DNA from: Butyricicoccus porcorum
GTDB taxonomy: Bacteria; Bacillota; Clostridia; Oscillospirales; Butyricicoccaceae
Assembly: GCF_002157465.1 (NCBI RefSeq)
Contig: NZ_NHOC01000007.1
Location: 124,001 to 188,000, forward strand
DNA: 64,000 nucleotides
Direction of reading: 5' to 3'
Part shown: in pieces, positions 54,206 through 62,339 of the stretch
Position numbering within the stretch: the first letter of the stretch is position 1
Layout of the letters: each line of letters opens with the position of its first letter
Notes under the pieces: generated by a model
What the model was told of the DNA's origin: nothing
The model's database searches: none
What the model saw: only the letters and a program-made list of their open reading frames with translations
Translations under genes and position numbers: made by a program

Positions 54206-55220
54206 GGAGGATATATGGATGTCCTCCAATTTTTTTGTCGTTCGTCTGAATGAATCGGGAGAGGTGATTTATGTGGATGTCAGCCGCACCTCAACGGTCA
54301 CCCAAGAGGAAGCCGTTGTGTTGGCAGGACAGGCAGAGGACAATGCAACGAAATCCGGAAGGATTGGGCAGTACCGGTATCAGATCACACAAATGAATAC
54401 TGCAGAAGGAACTGTGGTGGTATTTTTAGATACTTCAGATGAAATGTTGTCATATCTGCGGGTTTTGCTGCTTTCAGGAAGCGTAGGAATAGTTTGCTGG
54501 TGCCTGATGCTATTGTCGGTATTTCTGCTTTCCAAACAGGCGATCCGTCCGATTGCGGAAAATATGGAAAAACAAAAACAGTTTGTTACCAATGCGGGAC
54601 ATGAAATCAAGACTCCTCTCGCAATTATTCAATCCAATACAGAGGCAATGGAATTATATCAGGGAGAAAACAAATGGAGTCGGAACATCAAAGAACAGAC
54701 AGAACGCCTTTCCGATTTGATGCAGCATTTGCTGCTGCTTTCCCGGATGGATGAAGGAGTGGAGCATGTGCATGCAATTGACTTTTGCTTTAGCGATCTG
54801 CTCATGGAATCTGTACGGAGTTTTATGCCATTGATGGAATCCAAACAGATTGATGTACATACGCATATTCCGTCGGATGTCCAAATCCATGCGGATCAGA
54901 GTCAGATAGAACAGTTGTGCTCCATTTTGCTGGATAACGCTGTAAAATATACCAACGAAGGCGGCCGGATTCAGATTGAGCTGATGCAGAAAGAAAAACA
55001 TCTGCAATTCACGGTGCAGAATACCTGCAAGAGACTGCCTGCTGTATCGCCGGATAAGTTGTTTGACAGATTTTTTCGCTCGGATGAAGCACGTACACAG
55101 AAAAGCGGCGGGTATGGGATTGGGCTTTCGGTGGAAAAAGCTATCGTTCAGGCAAATCACGGGGACATTCGTGCATCTTATATGGAACCGGATGTGATTT
55201 GTTTTACCATTTGTGTGTAA
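54159..55220 (+). pseudogene. sensor histidine kinase lacking its N-terminal segment
   Basis: 353 codons from an ATG at 54159; the frame is open further upstream to 54057 without a proper start. It begins inside what would be the extracytoplasmic loop, so the first membrane helix and signal are missing. One membrane helix remains (VLLLSGSVGIVCWCLMLLSV near residues 96-115). The kinase core is intact: H-box GHEIKTPLAIIQ near 147-158, N-box LDNAVKYTNEGG near 263-274, FDRFFRSDEA near 304-313 and GGYGIGLSV near 319-327. The same deletion that truncated the regulator probably removed its start. Confidence 0.75.
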
Positions 55221-55245
55221 ACGCATGATTCTCTGAATATTCACA

Positions 55246-55282
55246 AGGACTTCACGAAATCTTCGTGGAGTCCTGTCTTTTT
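55246..55282 (+). terminator. intrinsic terminator
   Basis: AGGACTTCACGA pairs with TCGTGGAGTCCT (12 bp, one G-U) and is followed by GTCTTTTTC. Also contains 11-bp spaced TCAC repeats that could bind an OmpR-type regulator. Confidence 0.8.
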
Positions 55283-55347
55283 CTAAGCTTGGACTAAGGT
55301 TATCGGGGTAAAATGTTTTCATAACATTTTTGAAAAGGAGGACGGCG

Positions 55348-56022
55348 ATGATGGACTTTCGGCATGAATGGAAACATGAGATCAGCTGCGCGGATCTGTT
55401 TGCTTTACGCCCGAGATTGACGGCGGTTATGCAGCCGGATGCACATGCCGTGCATGGCCGGTATGAAATCCGCAGTATGTATTTTGACAATCTGCAGGAC
55501 AAAGCGTTACGGGAAAAGATAGATGGCGTGAACAGTCGGGAAAAATTCCGTATCCAATATTATAATGCGGACATTTCGCTGATTTTGCTGGAAAAGAAAA
55601 GCAAAATGAACGGACTTTGCGGCAAAGAAAAGGAAAAATTGACGTTGGAGGAAGTGCAAGGCATCGCAAGCGGAGATTGGACTGTCGCTGCGGACACGAA
55701 AAAAACCTTGCTTCAGGAGCTGTATTTAAAGCAAAAGATTCAAGGACTTCGCCCCAAAACCATTGTGGATTATACGAGAGAGCCGTTTGTGTATGCGGCA
55801 GGAAATGTACGGGTGACACTGGATTATCATATCCGGACAGGGATGCGGTGCACGGATTTTTTGAATCCACAGTGTGTTATGGTGCCCGCCGGGGATGCAC
55901 CGATCATTCTGGAGGTCAAGTGGGAAACCTTTTTGCCCGCGGTAATCCGGGATATTGTACAGATTCCGGGCACACATACGTCGGCATTTTCCAAATATGC
56001 AGCTTGCCGGATTTATGGATAA
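55348..56022 (+). CDS. VTC-domain polyphosphate polymerase-like protein
   Basis: 224 residues from the ATG at 55348 (AGGAGG 6 nt upstream). It belongs to the triphosphate-tunnel (VTC/CYTH-like) fold: HEWKHEI near residues 5-11, YEIRSMYFDN near 39-48, KFRIQYYNAD near 65-74, LEKKSKMNGLCGKEK near 82-96 with basic tunnel residues, and the C-terminal ILEVKWETFLPAV near 188-200 and FSKYAACR. Eukaryotic VTC4 makes polyphosphate; bacterial members are unproven. First gene of a VTC, DUF4956, CotH set, a recurring Firmicutes combination. Confidence 0.88.
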   Translation: MMDFRHEWKHEISCADLFALRPRLTAVMQPDAHAVHGRYEIRSMYFDNLQDKALREKIDGVNSREKFRIQYYNADISLILLEKKSKMNGLCGKEKEKLTLEEVQGIASGDWTVAADTKKTLLQELYLKQKIQGLRPKTIVDYTREPFVYAAGNVRVTLDYHIRTGMRCTDFLNPQCVMVPAGDAPIILEVKWETFLPAVIRDIVQIPGTHTSAFSKYAACRIYG

Positions 56023-56057
56023 TCCGGCTCCGTGTTTTGTAAAGGAGATCCATTCAT

Positions 56058-56728
56058 ATGACATTTAATGATATTTTCAAATCAGATTTTTTAGAGAACA
56101 TCACAAGCATCTCTGTTTTTGATATGGTGCTTGCCATGGTATTGTCTTTCGGTATCGGCTTGTTTATCTTTCTGATATACAAAAAACCTTTGCCGGAGTT
56201 ATGTACTCATCCAGTTTTGGTGTAACGCTTGTGGCGATAACCATGATTTCGACGTTTGTTATCCTTGCGGTAACTTCTAATGTCGTACTTTCTTTGGGCA
56301 TGGTTGGCGCCCTTTCCATTGTACGGTTTCGCACCGCAATCAAGGAACCGCTGGACATTGCGTTTCTGTTCTGGGCCATTGCGGCAGGCATTGTTCTGGC
56401 TTCCGGTATGATTCCGCTCGCTGTATTCGGCAGCGTGATTATAGGCATTGTACTTCTGGTTTTTGCCAACAAGAAGACGCATTTAAATCCTTATATTGTT
56501 GTGCTCCGCTGTGAAAACCATGACAGTGAGCTGGCGGCTGTGGATTTTCTGAAAGAGCAGGTAAAGAAATGTGTTGTAAAAAGCAAAACTGCGCAAAAGG
56601 GCTCGATTGAGCTTACTTTGGAAATCCGTATGAAGGAGGACAATACCGATTTCATCAATACCCTTTCCGAGCTACATGGTGTAAACAGTGCTGTGCTGGT
56701 CAGCTATAACGGCGAATATATGGGATAG
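56058..56728 (+). pseudogene. DUF4956 membrane protein, single-base frameshift
   Basis: The start at 56058 (MTFNDIFKSDFLENITSISV, SD AAAGGAG) enters a membrane helix and reaches IYKK at an A6 run (56181-56186). There the frame must change by one base to continue as TFAGVMYSSSFGVTLVAITM, then LGMVGALSIVRFRTAIKEPL, which is the DUF4956 signature. As written, translation stops 10-15 codons later. One extra A would restore a protein of 223 residues. This could be a real lesion, a phase-variable tract or a sequencing error. Confidence 0.85.
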
Positions 56729-56745
56729 AATAAGGAGACAACCAT

Positions 56746-58659
56746 ATGTCAACGCACAAATATATAGACCGCATTTGCTGTGCCGTTCTTGCGTGCATCC
56801 TTCTGCTGACGGTTTTGCTGATGACGCATGCGGAAAGCCTTGGCATCATGCAGACGGACAGTCATATGGGGTATGAAGATCTTCTGTTTGATACGTCCTC
56901 TGTCCATACCATAGACATTGTGATGGATGATTGGGATGGGTTCCTTGAAACATGCACCGATGAAACGTATGCGCTCTGTTCCGTGGTGATCGACAATGAA
57001 GCCTACAAAAATGTAGCCATTCGAGCCAAAGGCAATACCTCGCTGACGCAGGTAGAAAGCTATGGAAATAATCGTTATAGTTTTAAGATTGAGTTCGACC
57101 ATTATGACAATTCCGCCACCTATCATGGCTTGGATAAACTGAGTCTGAACAATCTGATTCAGGATAATACTTACATGAAGGATTATCTTACCTATCAGAT
57201 GAGGGGATCGTTTCAGGTGGATGCTCCGCTTTGCAGCTTTGTTTATATTACAGTAAATGGCGAAGATTGGGGCTTATATCTGGCAGTAGAAGGCGTGGAG
57301 GATTCGTTTTTACAACGCAATTATGGTTCGGATTCCGGTGAGCTGTATAAACCTGACAGTCAGAGCATGGGAGGTGGCCGTGGCAATGGCGGTGATTTCC
57401 ATATGGATGACTCGGATGACAGTGCAGAACAGCCAGATGAATCGGTTGACAGTGGCAATACCGATTCTCAGAATGACAGAAAGATGCCAGATAAACAACA
57501 AAATGGTGGAGGTATGGGAAGCAGCGATGTTTCATTGATCTATTCTGATGATGAATATACCAGCTATCAGAATGTTTTTGACAATGCAAAGACGGAGATT
57601 ACCGATGCGGATAAGGATCGGCTCATCGCAGCCATCCGGCAGTTGAATGAAAATACCAATATCGAAGAGACCGTCGATACAGATGAAGTGATTCGGTATT
57701 TTGTCGTGCATAATTTTGTATGTAATTTTGACAGTTATACCGGCTCTATGATTCACAATTATTACCTTTATGAAGAGGATGGACAGCTGTCCATGATCCC
57801 ATGGGATTATAATCTGGCCTTTGGCGGCTTTATGTCATCTTCTGACGCCACAGAACTTGTCAACTATCCCATTGATTCTCCGGTGTCTGGCGGGACAATT
57901 GAATCCAGACCTATGCTGGCATGGATTTTTTCCAATGAAACATATACAGAACAGTATCATCAATATTTTGCGGAATGGATCGCGGATTATTTTGACAGCG
58001 GTTACTTTTCTGACATGATAGACCGTGTGCAGGAAATGATTGCTCCTTATGTTGAAAAAGATCCCACCAAATTCTGTACCTATGAAGAATTCGAGACAGG
58101 AATAGAAACATTGAAAGAATTTTGCCTGCTCCGGGCTGACAGTGTCCGAGGACAGCTTGACGGCAGCATCGCGTCAACCTCTGACGGACGGGCACAGAAT
58201 CCGGATGGAAGGATAGATGCCTCCGATCTTACGATTTCGGATATGGGAACGATGAACCACGGCAAAGGCGGTGATACAGCCCAGCCGGCAGGAGACAAGA
58301 CGGAAAATGAGGATTCATCTGCTGTGTCAGAACGTACTGTACCGAATGAACGTGGGTCTTCTACGGAGAACGGAACACAGCCGGACGTCCGAAGGCAGCC
58401 CGGACAGCCGGGGAATGGACAGGATGAACCGGCAATGGCATCGGATGCCGCGTCGCAGCAGGATGAATCCATGCAGCCGGGTGTGCCATCAGATGAGAAC
58501 AGCAATGTGGAGCGAAGTGAGACAACGCGCAGAGAGACACAGTCTGTTTCACCGGACCAGGCACAGTCTGAGCCAATCGACTGGCGTTTGCTGATTCCCT
58601 CTGTGATGGTATTGGCAGCGGGCATTATTCTGGCGGGTTTGTATCGAAAACGCGTCTGA
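56746..58659 (+). CDS. CotH-family kinase-like protein, membrane-anchored
   Basis: 637 residues. N-terminal membrane helix (ICCAVLACILLLTVLLMTHA near residues 10-29), external CotH domain about 45-470, and C-terminal membrane helix LLIPSVMVLAAGIILAGLY. CotH motifs: KGNTSLTQV near 93-101, SFKIEFD near 110-116, KLSLNNLIQDNTYMKDYL near 129-146, and IPWDYNLAFGG near 351-361. A low-complexity Gly/Asp/Gln region interrupts it near 205-255, and a long Pro/Gln/Glu linker precedes the last helix. It probably phosphorylates exported proteins; partners are VTC and DUF4956. Confidence 0.88.
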   Translation: MSTHKYIDRICCAVLACILLLTVLLMTHAESLGIMQTDSHMGYEDLLFDTSSVHTIDIVMDDWDGFLETCTDETYALCSVVIDNEAYKNVAIRAKGNTSLTQVESYGNNRYSFKIEFDHYDNSATYHGLDKLSLNNLIQDNTYMKDYLTYQMRGSFQVDAPLCSFVYITVNGEDWGLYLAVEGVEDSFLQRNYGSDSGELYKPDSQSMGGGRGNGGDFHMDDSDDSAEQPDESVDSGNTDSQNDRKMPDKQQNGGGMGSSDVSLIYSDDEYTSYQNVFDNAKTEITDADKDRLIAAIRQLNENTNIEETVDTDEVIRYFVVHNFVCNFDSYTGSMIHNYYLYEEDGQLSMIPWDYNLAFGGFMSSSDATELVNYPIDSPVSGGTIESRPMLAWIFSNETYTEQYHQYFAEWIADYFDSGYFSDMIDRVQEMIAPYVEKDPTKFCTYEEFETGIETLKEFCLLRADSVRGQLDGSIASTSDGRAQNPDGRIDASDLTISDMGTMNHGKGGDTAQPAGDKTENEDSSAVSERTVPNERGSSTENGTQPDVRRQPGQPGNGQDEPAMASDAASQQDESMQPGVPSDENSNVERSETTRRETQSVSPDQAQSEPIDWRLLIPSVMVLAAGIILAGLYRKRV

Positions 58660-58672
58660 AAACGAGAAAAAA

Positions 58673-58702
58673 GGGCGGCAATCCGTAAATAGATTGCCGC
58701 CC
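58673..58702. terminator. hairpin downstream of CotH gene
   Basis: GGGCGGCAAT pairs perfectly with ATTGCCGCCC around a 10-nt loop. The plus-strand tail is not T-rich, whereas the minus-strand tail is (TTTTTTC). Confidence 0.6.
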
Positions 58703-59062
58703 TCAGCCTGTGGAAAAACTTTAAGAATTATCTGGACTGTACCTATTATGATTTCCATTTATAGACCGCATAGATCGTGTTTGAGAAATTACAGAGCATT
58801 CGTTGCGAAGGATGCTCCTGATATGTTATAATAACAATATCACGGTTTTTTTAACCAAAAAAAGAACCAGAAACAGAAAGATCACAGAGGGCATGCTTGG
58901 AGAAACGGAGAAAGTCGACGGAGTGACGGCAGGTATGCTTTCCAATACACAAGATATCTATGGTCGAAGGAAACCTGTTTACAATTTTCTTTCTATAAAC
59001 AGTAAAGATTGATTCGACTTTTGAAAATTACGAACTTTTACAAAGGATGTGCGATAATCAAC
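58703..59062. other. intergenic region without supported gene
   Basis: 360 nt. A 69-codon frame at 58803-59012 has no convincing ribosome binding site or recognisable sequence. An AT-rich segment near 58820-58870 may hold the promoter for the following block. Nothing else supported. Confidence 0.5.
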
Positions 59063-59305
59063 ATGAGACTGGACAAATATTTAAAGGTATCCCGCCTGAT
59101 TAAGCGGCGAACGATTGCAAATGAAGCGTGTGACAATGACCGTATTCTGGTCAACGGCAAGCAGGCAAAGGCTTCCTATCAGGTCAAGGTTGGAGATATC
59201 ATTGAAATTTCCTTCGGCCAGCGCACACTCAAGGTTGAAGTATTGAACATTGCCGAGCATGTGCTCAAAAATGATGCATCTGCGCTGTACCGCGAACTGC
59301 AATAA
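59063..59305 (+). CDS. S4-domain RNA-binding protein (RlbB/YabO, Hsp15-like)
   Basis: 80 residues: MRLDKYLKVSRLIKRRTIAN at the start is the S4 domain, with ILVNGKQAKASYQVKVGDII following. It matches YabO-type heat-shock S4 proteins that bind stalled 50S-tRNA complexes for quality control (RqcP). It heads the conserved block yabO-yabP-yabQ-divIC-yabR of spore-formers. A terminator follows directly, so yabP downstream may depend on read-through or its own promoter. Confidence 0.92.
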   Translation: MRLDKYLKVSRLIKRRTIANEACDNDRILVNGKQAKASYQVKVGDIIEISFGQRTLKVEVLNIAEHVLKNDASALYRELQ

Positions 59306-59321
59306 TACCGTCATATTGTTC

Positions 59322-59363
59322 TGCCCGAACGCATAAGCTGAAGCGTTCGGGCATTGCTTTTTT
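59322..59363 (+). terminator. intrinsic terminator between the S4 gene and yabP
   Basis: TGCCCGAACGC pairs perfectly with GCGTTCGGGCA, followed by TTG and C-T6. The yabP SD begins only two bases after the T-run. Confidence 0.85.
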
Positions 59364-59377
59364 ACGGAGGGGATGAC

Positions 59378-59665
59378 ATGGAGCGCGATGCAAAAGGGGA
59401 AAGCCGGGCGTTGCCGCATGGTCTGTCGTTGCAGGATCGACAAAAGTTGGCGATTTCAGGTGTAAGTGATGTGATAAACTTCGATGAGAATCAGGTGATT
59501 GTCTCTACTGGACTGGGCACGCTGACCATTCGCGGCAACGGGCTGCATGTTGACCAGCTCAGTCTGGAAAGTGGGGAACTGCGTGTGACTGGAACGGTTG
59601 ACCTGCTGGAATACGATGACAGTGGAACGCCGGGAGGTGGATTCCTCCGGCGGTTGTTTCAGTGA
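59378..59665 (+). CDS. yabP: sporulation protein YabP
   Basis: 95 residues from the ATG at 59378 (GGAGGGG upstream). Contains the YabP/YqfC signature: LSLQDRQKLAISGVSDVINF near residues 16-35, VIVSTGLGTLTIRGNGLHV near 40-58, and LRVTGTVDLLEY near 67-78. It is a small spore-forming-specific protein of the mother cell programme. The stop overlaps the GTG start of yabQ. It supports assignment of the genome to an endospore former. Confidence 0.93.
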   Translation: MERDAKGESRALPHGLSLQDRQKLAISGVSDVINFDENQVIVSTGLGTLTIRGNGLHVDQLSLESGELRVTGTVDLLEYDDSGTPGGGFLRRLFQ

Positions 59666-60060
59666 CTGTGGTTAATCCGCTGCCGGAGCAGCTCTGGACG
59701 ATCCTTATGGCGCTTCTTTCAGGAGCAGCCTGCGGTGCGGTATATGATGTTTTAAGAGAAATCCGGCTGGTTGTGGGACGGCGCTGGCTGGAGTTGCTGC
59801 TCGATGCGTTGTTTTCTGTTCTCGTTGCAGCTATTCTATTTGTACTTGTTGCAGGCATATCGCAGATGCGCCTGCGCGGCTTTATGCCGGTGTCCATGCT
59901 TGCGGGCGGTATTCTTTGGAGCGCGACCGCCGGGCGACTGCTCCGCTGGCTGCTGCGAAAGTGCGGAAGAATGGTGAAAACAGGCAGCATGATCCTGCGC
60001 GGCGTTTGCGCCCGGTTTGCGCGGCCACTGCGCAATCATAGAAAAAATAGAGAGAAATAG
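59662..60060 (+). CDS. yabQ: spore cortex biosynthesis protein YabQ
   Basis: 132 residues from GTG at 59662, overlapping the yabP stop (GTGA). Four membrane helices: LWTILMALLSGAACGAVYDV near residues 11-30, LDALFSVLVAAILFVLVAGI, and MLAGGILWSATAGRLL near 79-94. The C-terminus is strongly basic (RNHRKNREK). YabQ is needed for spore cortex formation in Bacillus subtilis. Confidence 0.9.
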   Translation: MTVVNPLPEQLWTILMALLSGAACGAVYDVLREIRLVVGRRWLELLLDALFSVLVAAILFVLVAGISQMRLRGFMPVSMLAGGILWSATAGRLLRWLLRKCGRMVKTGSMILRGVCARFARPLRNHRKNREK

Positions 60061-60168
60061 CATTCAGTTTTAGAGAAATCGCGAAAAAATAAAAAAAGTT
60101 CTTCCATTTTTGCCTGCGGTGGTATAAAATAAAGTAGTATTGTTATTCGTGATGTAAGGAGGAGTACG

Positions 60169-60459
60169 ATGAAACGCCGCAGGAAGTCAAAGCTGCATCC
60201 GCTTGTCAAAGCTCTGCTGGTTCTCGTTGTTGTATTTGCCGGAGTCCGGCTTGTTTCCCTCCAGCTTCAGATCAACGACCTACAGCAGCAGTGCGAGGAA
60301 CTGGATAAAGAGATCAAACATAAGGAACTTGCAAATAAGGAGCTGAAGGAATCGCTGGACGAAGGCGTCACAGACGAAGCAATTGCAAAAATCGCGCGTG
60401 ATGTGCTGGGCTACGCATCCCCTGGCGAGCGCATTTTTATTGACAGTTCGGAGCAGTAA
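60169..60459 (+). CDS. divIC: septum formation initiator DivIC (FtsB-like)
   Basis: 96 residues: basic N-terminus RRRKSKLH, one membrane helix (ALLVLVVVFAGVRLV near residues 14-28), and an external coiled coil LQINDLQQQCEELDKEIKHK near 32-51, then YASPGERIFI near 82-91. The single-span coiled-coil layout and position after yabQ define DivIC, partner of FtsL and DivIB in the divisome. SD AAGGAGG. Confidence 0.9.
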   Translation: MKRRRKSKLHPLVKALLVLVVVFAGVRLVSLQLQINDLQQQCEELDKEIKHKELANKELKESLDEGVTDEAIAKIARDVLGYASPGERIFIDSSEQ

Positions 60460-60489
60460 CCACATTCATGGAGGAAAAATCAAAAAGGT

Positions 60490-60975
60490 ATGGAGTTGGC
60501 CGTAGGAGAAATCATTTCCGGTAAGGTAACCGGAATCACAAAGTTTGGCGCATTCGTTTCCCTGCCGGAGGGAAAGACGGGACTGGTACATATTTCTGAG
60601 GTAGATCAGTCATATGTCAGCAATATCCGCGATCATCTGACAGAGGGTCAGGAGGTCAGGGTTAAGATCATCGCAATTGATGACACCGGCCGCGTCAATC
60701 TGTCCATCAAAAAAGCGCAGCCGCGCGCGAATACGGAGCGTCGCCCGGCAGGCCGCAGCTCTGCGGGAAACGGAAGCTATGCGCCGCGTTCCAACGGCGG
60801 AAAGAAATCCCTGCGTTCCTCCTCTGGCGGCGGTTATGTCCCGCGTCAGCAGGCGAAGGATGTACCGGCTTCGTTTGAGGATAAGCTCAAGCACTTTATG
60901 CAGGACAGCGAAAGTCGTATGGCTGACATCCGCCATAACCGCGATAAAAAGACCGGTGCGCGCCGCCGCAAATAA
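60490..60975 (+). CDS. yabR: S1 RNA-binding domain protein YabR
   Basis: 161 residues. One S1 domain occupies residues 1-75: GEIISGKVTGITKFGAFVSL near 6-25, GLVHISEVDQSYV near 32-44 and GRVNLSIKKA near 67-76. The rest is a basic, Gly/Ser/Arg-rich tail (SSAGNGSYAPRSNGGKKS type) with a final RRRK, as in YabR and general stress protein 13 relatives. It binds RNA or the ribosome; the exact target is unknown. A terminator follows. Confidence 0.9.
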   Translation: MELAVGEIISGKVTGITKFGAFVSLPEGKTGLVHISEVDQSYVSNIRDHLTEGQEVRVKIIAIDDTGRVNLSIKKAQPRANTERRPAGRSSAGNGSYAPRSNGGKKSLRSSSGGGYVPRQQAKDVPASFEDKLKHFMQDSESRMADIRHNRDKKTGARRRK

Positions 60976-60985
60976 GCTGAAATTG

Positions 60986-61018
60986 AAATGCCGCCCGATG
61001 GTTTTGGCGGCATTTTTT
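60986..61018 (+). terminator. intrinsic terminator of yabR
   Basis: AAATGCCGCC pairs with GGCGGCATTT around a 10-nt loop, running into T6. Confidence 0.88.
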
Positions 61019-61026
61019 CTGCAAAC

Positions 61027-61114
61027 AAAAAAACACCCTTCGGAAAACCGAAGGGTAAAATGGATTGTGGGGATAAAGATATGAACGGTGCATGGATGGC
61101 AGCATCCTGCCACC
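61027..61114 (-). ncRNA. candidate small RNA of about 88 nt
   Basis: On the minus strand a promoter TTGACA (61149-61144), 17 bp, TACGAT (61126-61121) is followed by a short segment with a GGCAG/CTGCC hairpin and ends in ACCCTTCGG/CCGAAGGGT plus GT7. There is no reading frame of note. The whole unit lies between yabR and the amidohydrolase gene, opposite in orientation to both. The RNA class is unknown. Confidence 0.6.
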
Positions 61115-61120
61115 GTGGTT

Positions 61121-61149
61121 ATCGTACCATGATTTCCAATAAATGTCAA
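61121..61149 (-). promoter_or_regulatory. promoter of the candidate small RNA
   Basis: Minus-strand TTGACA, 17 bp, TACGAT. No coding sequence lies downstream on that strand before the terminator. Confidence 0.65.
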
Positions 61150-61178
61150 TTAGTTTTTTCACCGCATAAGGAATTGTT

Positions 61179-62339
61179 ATGATTATTTGCAACGGAAAAA
61201 TTGTTCCCATGGAAGGGGAAATCATCGAAAACGGTTTTATTTCGTTTGAAAATGGAAAAATTACCGCGATTGGGTCGATGGAAAATCTTCCTGCCGGAGA
61301 ATACTTCGATGCGCACGGCGGCTGGGTTATGCCGGGGCTGGTCGATGCGCACACCCATCTGGGACTGTTTGAGGATTCTATCGGCTTCGAGGGAGAAGAC
61401 GGAAATGAAGATACCGATCCGATCACGCCGCAGCTGCGTGTCATTGACGGCATCAATCCGATGGAGCGCAGCTTTGCCGAAGCACGCGCCGCAGGCGTGA
61501 CCTGCTGTGTGGTTTCTCCCGGCAGCTGTAACCCGATTGCCGGACAGGCAGCTGCGATTAAGACCAACGGATGCCGCATTGATGATATGATTGTTCAGGC
61601 GCCCTGCGCTATGAAATTTGCACTGGGTGAAAATCCCAAATCGTGTTATAATGATAAAGATGAGGCACCGGTTACACGTATGGCGACCGCAGCACTCATT
61701 CGCGAAACACTGCATAAGGCGCAGGAATATGCCGCACAGAAAAAGCGTGCGGACGATCCTGCCGATGCACCGGAATATGATGCAAAAATGGAGGCGCTGA
61801 TTCCTGTGCTTGACGGAAGCTGTCAGGCACATTTTCACGCACACCGTGCAGATGATATGTTCACTGCTCTGCGCATTGCAAAGGAGTTTTCGCTGCATGC
61901 GGTCATCCTGCACGGCACAGAAGCACATCTGGTTTCGGATATTCTGGCAGAGGAGGGCGTGCCGATCTGTTCGGGCCCGTTCCTGACCGACCGCTCCAAA
62001 CCGGAGCTGCGGCATCTGACCGAACAGTCCCCCGCGCTGCTGACGCGCGCCGGGATTCTGACGTCTATCAGCACCGATCATCCGGAAACGCCGCTCAAGC
62101 ATCTCATGCGCTGTGCTGTCGCTGCTGTTCAGGCAGGTATGCAGCCAATGGATGCGTTGCGCGCGATTACATGCATTCCGGCACAGATTGCCGGGATTGA
62201 TGACCGCGTCGGTTCGCTCTGTGTCGGGAAAGATGCAGATATCCTGATTACCAGCGGAGACCCGCTGGATTACCGCACCAAAGTAACTGCTGTATTTATC
62301 AACGGAACCCAAATCAAGCAGGAGGATTGTAAGATATGA
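61179..62339 (+). CDS. amidohydrolase family protein
   Basis: 386 residues. N-terminal beta-domain then a metal-dependent TIM barrel: VMPGLVDAHTHLGLFE near residues 48-63 (HxH), SCQAHFHAHRADDM near 214-227, HAVILHGTEAHL near 240-251, and the catalytic Asp in ISTDHPETP near 298-306. The C-terminal AGIDDRVGSLCVGKDADILI near 345-364 is the usual imidazolonepropionase/dihydroorotase-like closure. AAGGA lies 6 nt before the ATG. It overlaps the fumarase subunit gene by 4 nt (ATGA). Substrate unknown. Confidence 0.88.
   Translation: MIICNGKIVPMEGEIIENGFISFENGKITAIGSMENLPAGEYFDAHGGWVMPGLVDAHTHLGLFEDSIGFEGEDGNEDTDPITPQLRVIDGINPMERSFAEARAAGVTCCVVSPGSCNPIAGQAAAIKTNGCRIDDMIVQAPCAMKFALGENPKSCYNDKDEAPVTRMATAALIRETLHKAQEYAAQKKRADDPADAPEYDAKMEALIPVLDGSCQAHFHAHRADDMFTALRIAKEFSLHAVILHGTEAHLVSDILAEEGVPICSGPFLTDRSKPELRHLTEQSPALLTRAGILTSISTDHPETPLKHLMRCAVAAVQAGMQPMDALRAITCIPAQIAGIDDRVGSLCVGKDADILITSGDPLDYRTKVTAVFINGTQIKQEDCKI

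Noticed and set aside
58803-59012. 69-codon frame before the S4 gene
   Set aside because: No convincing SD and no recognisable sequence; low support.
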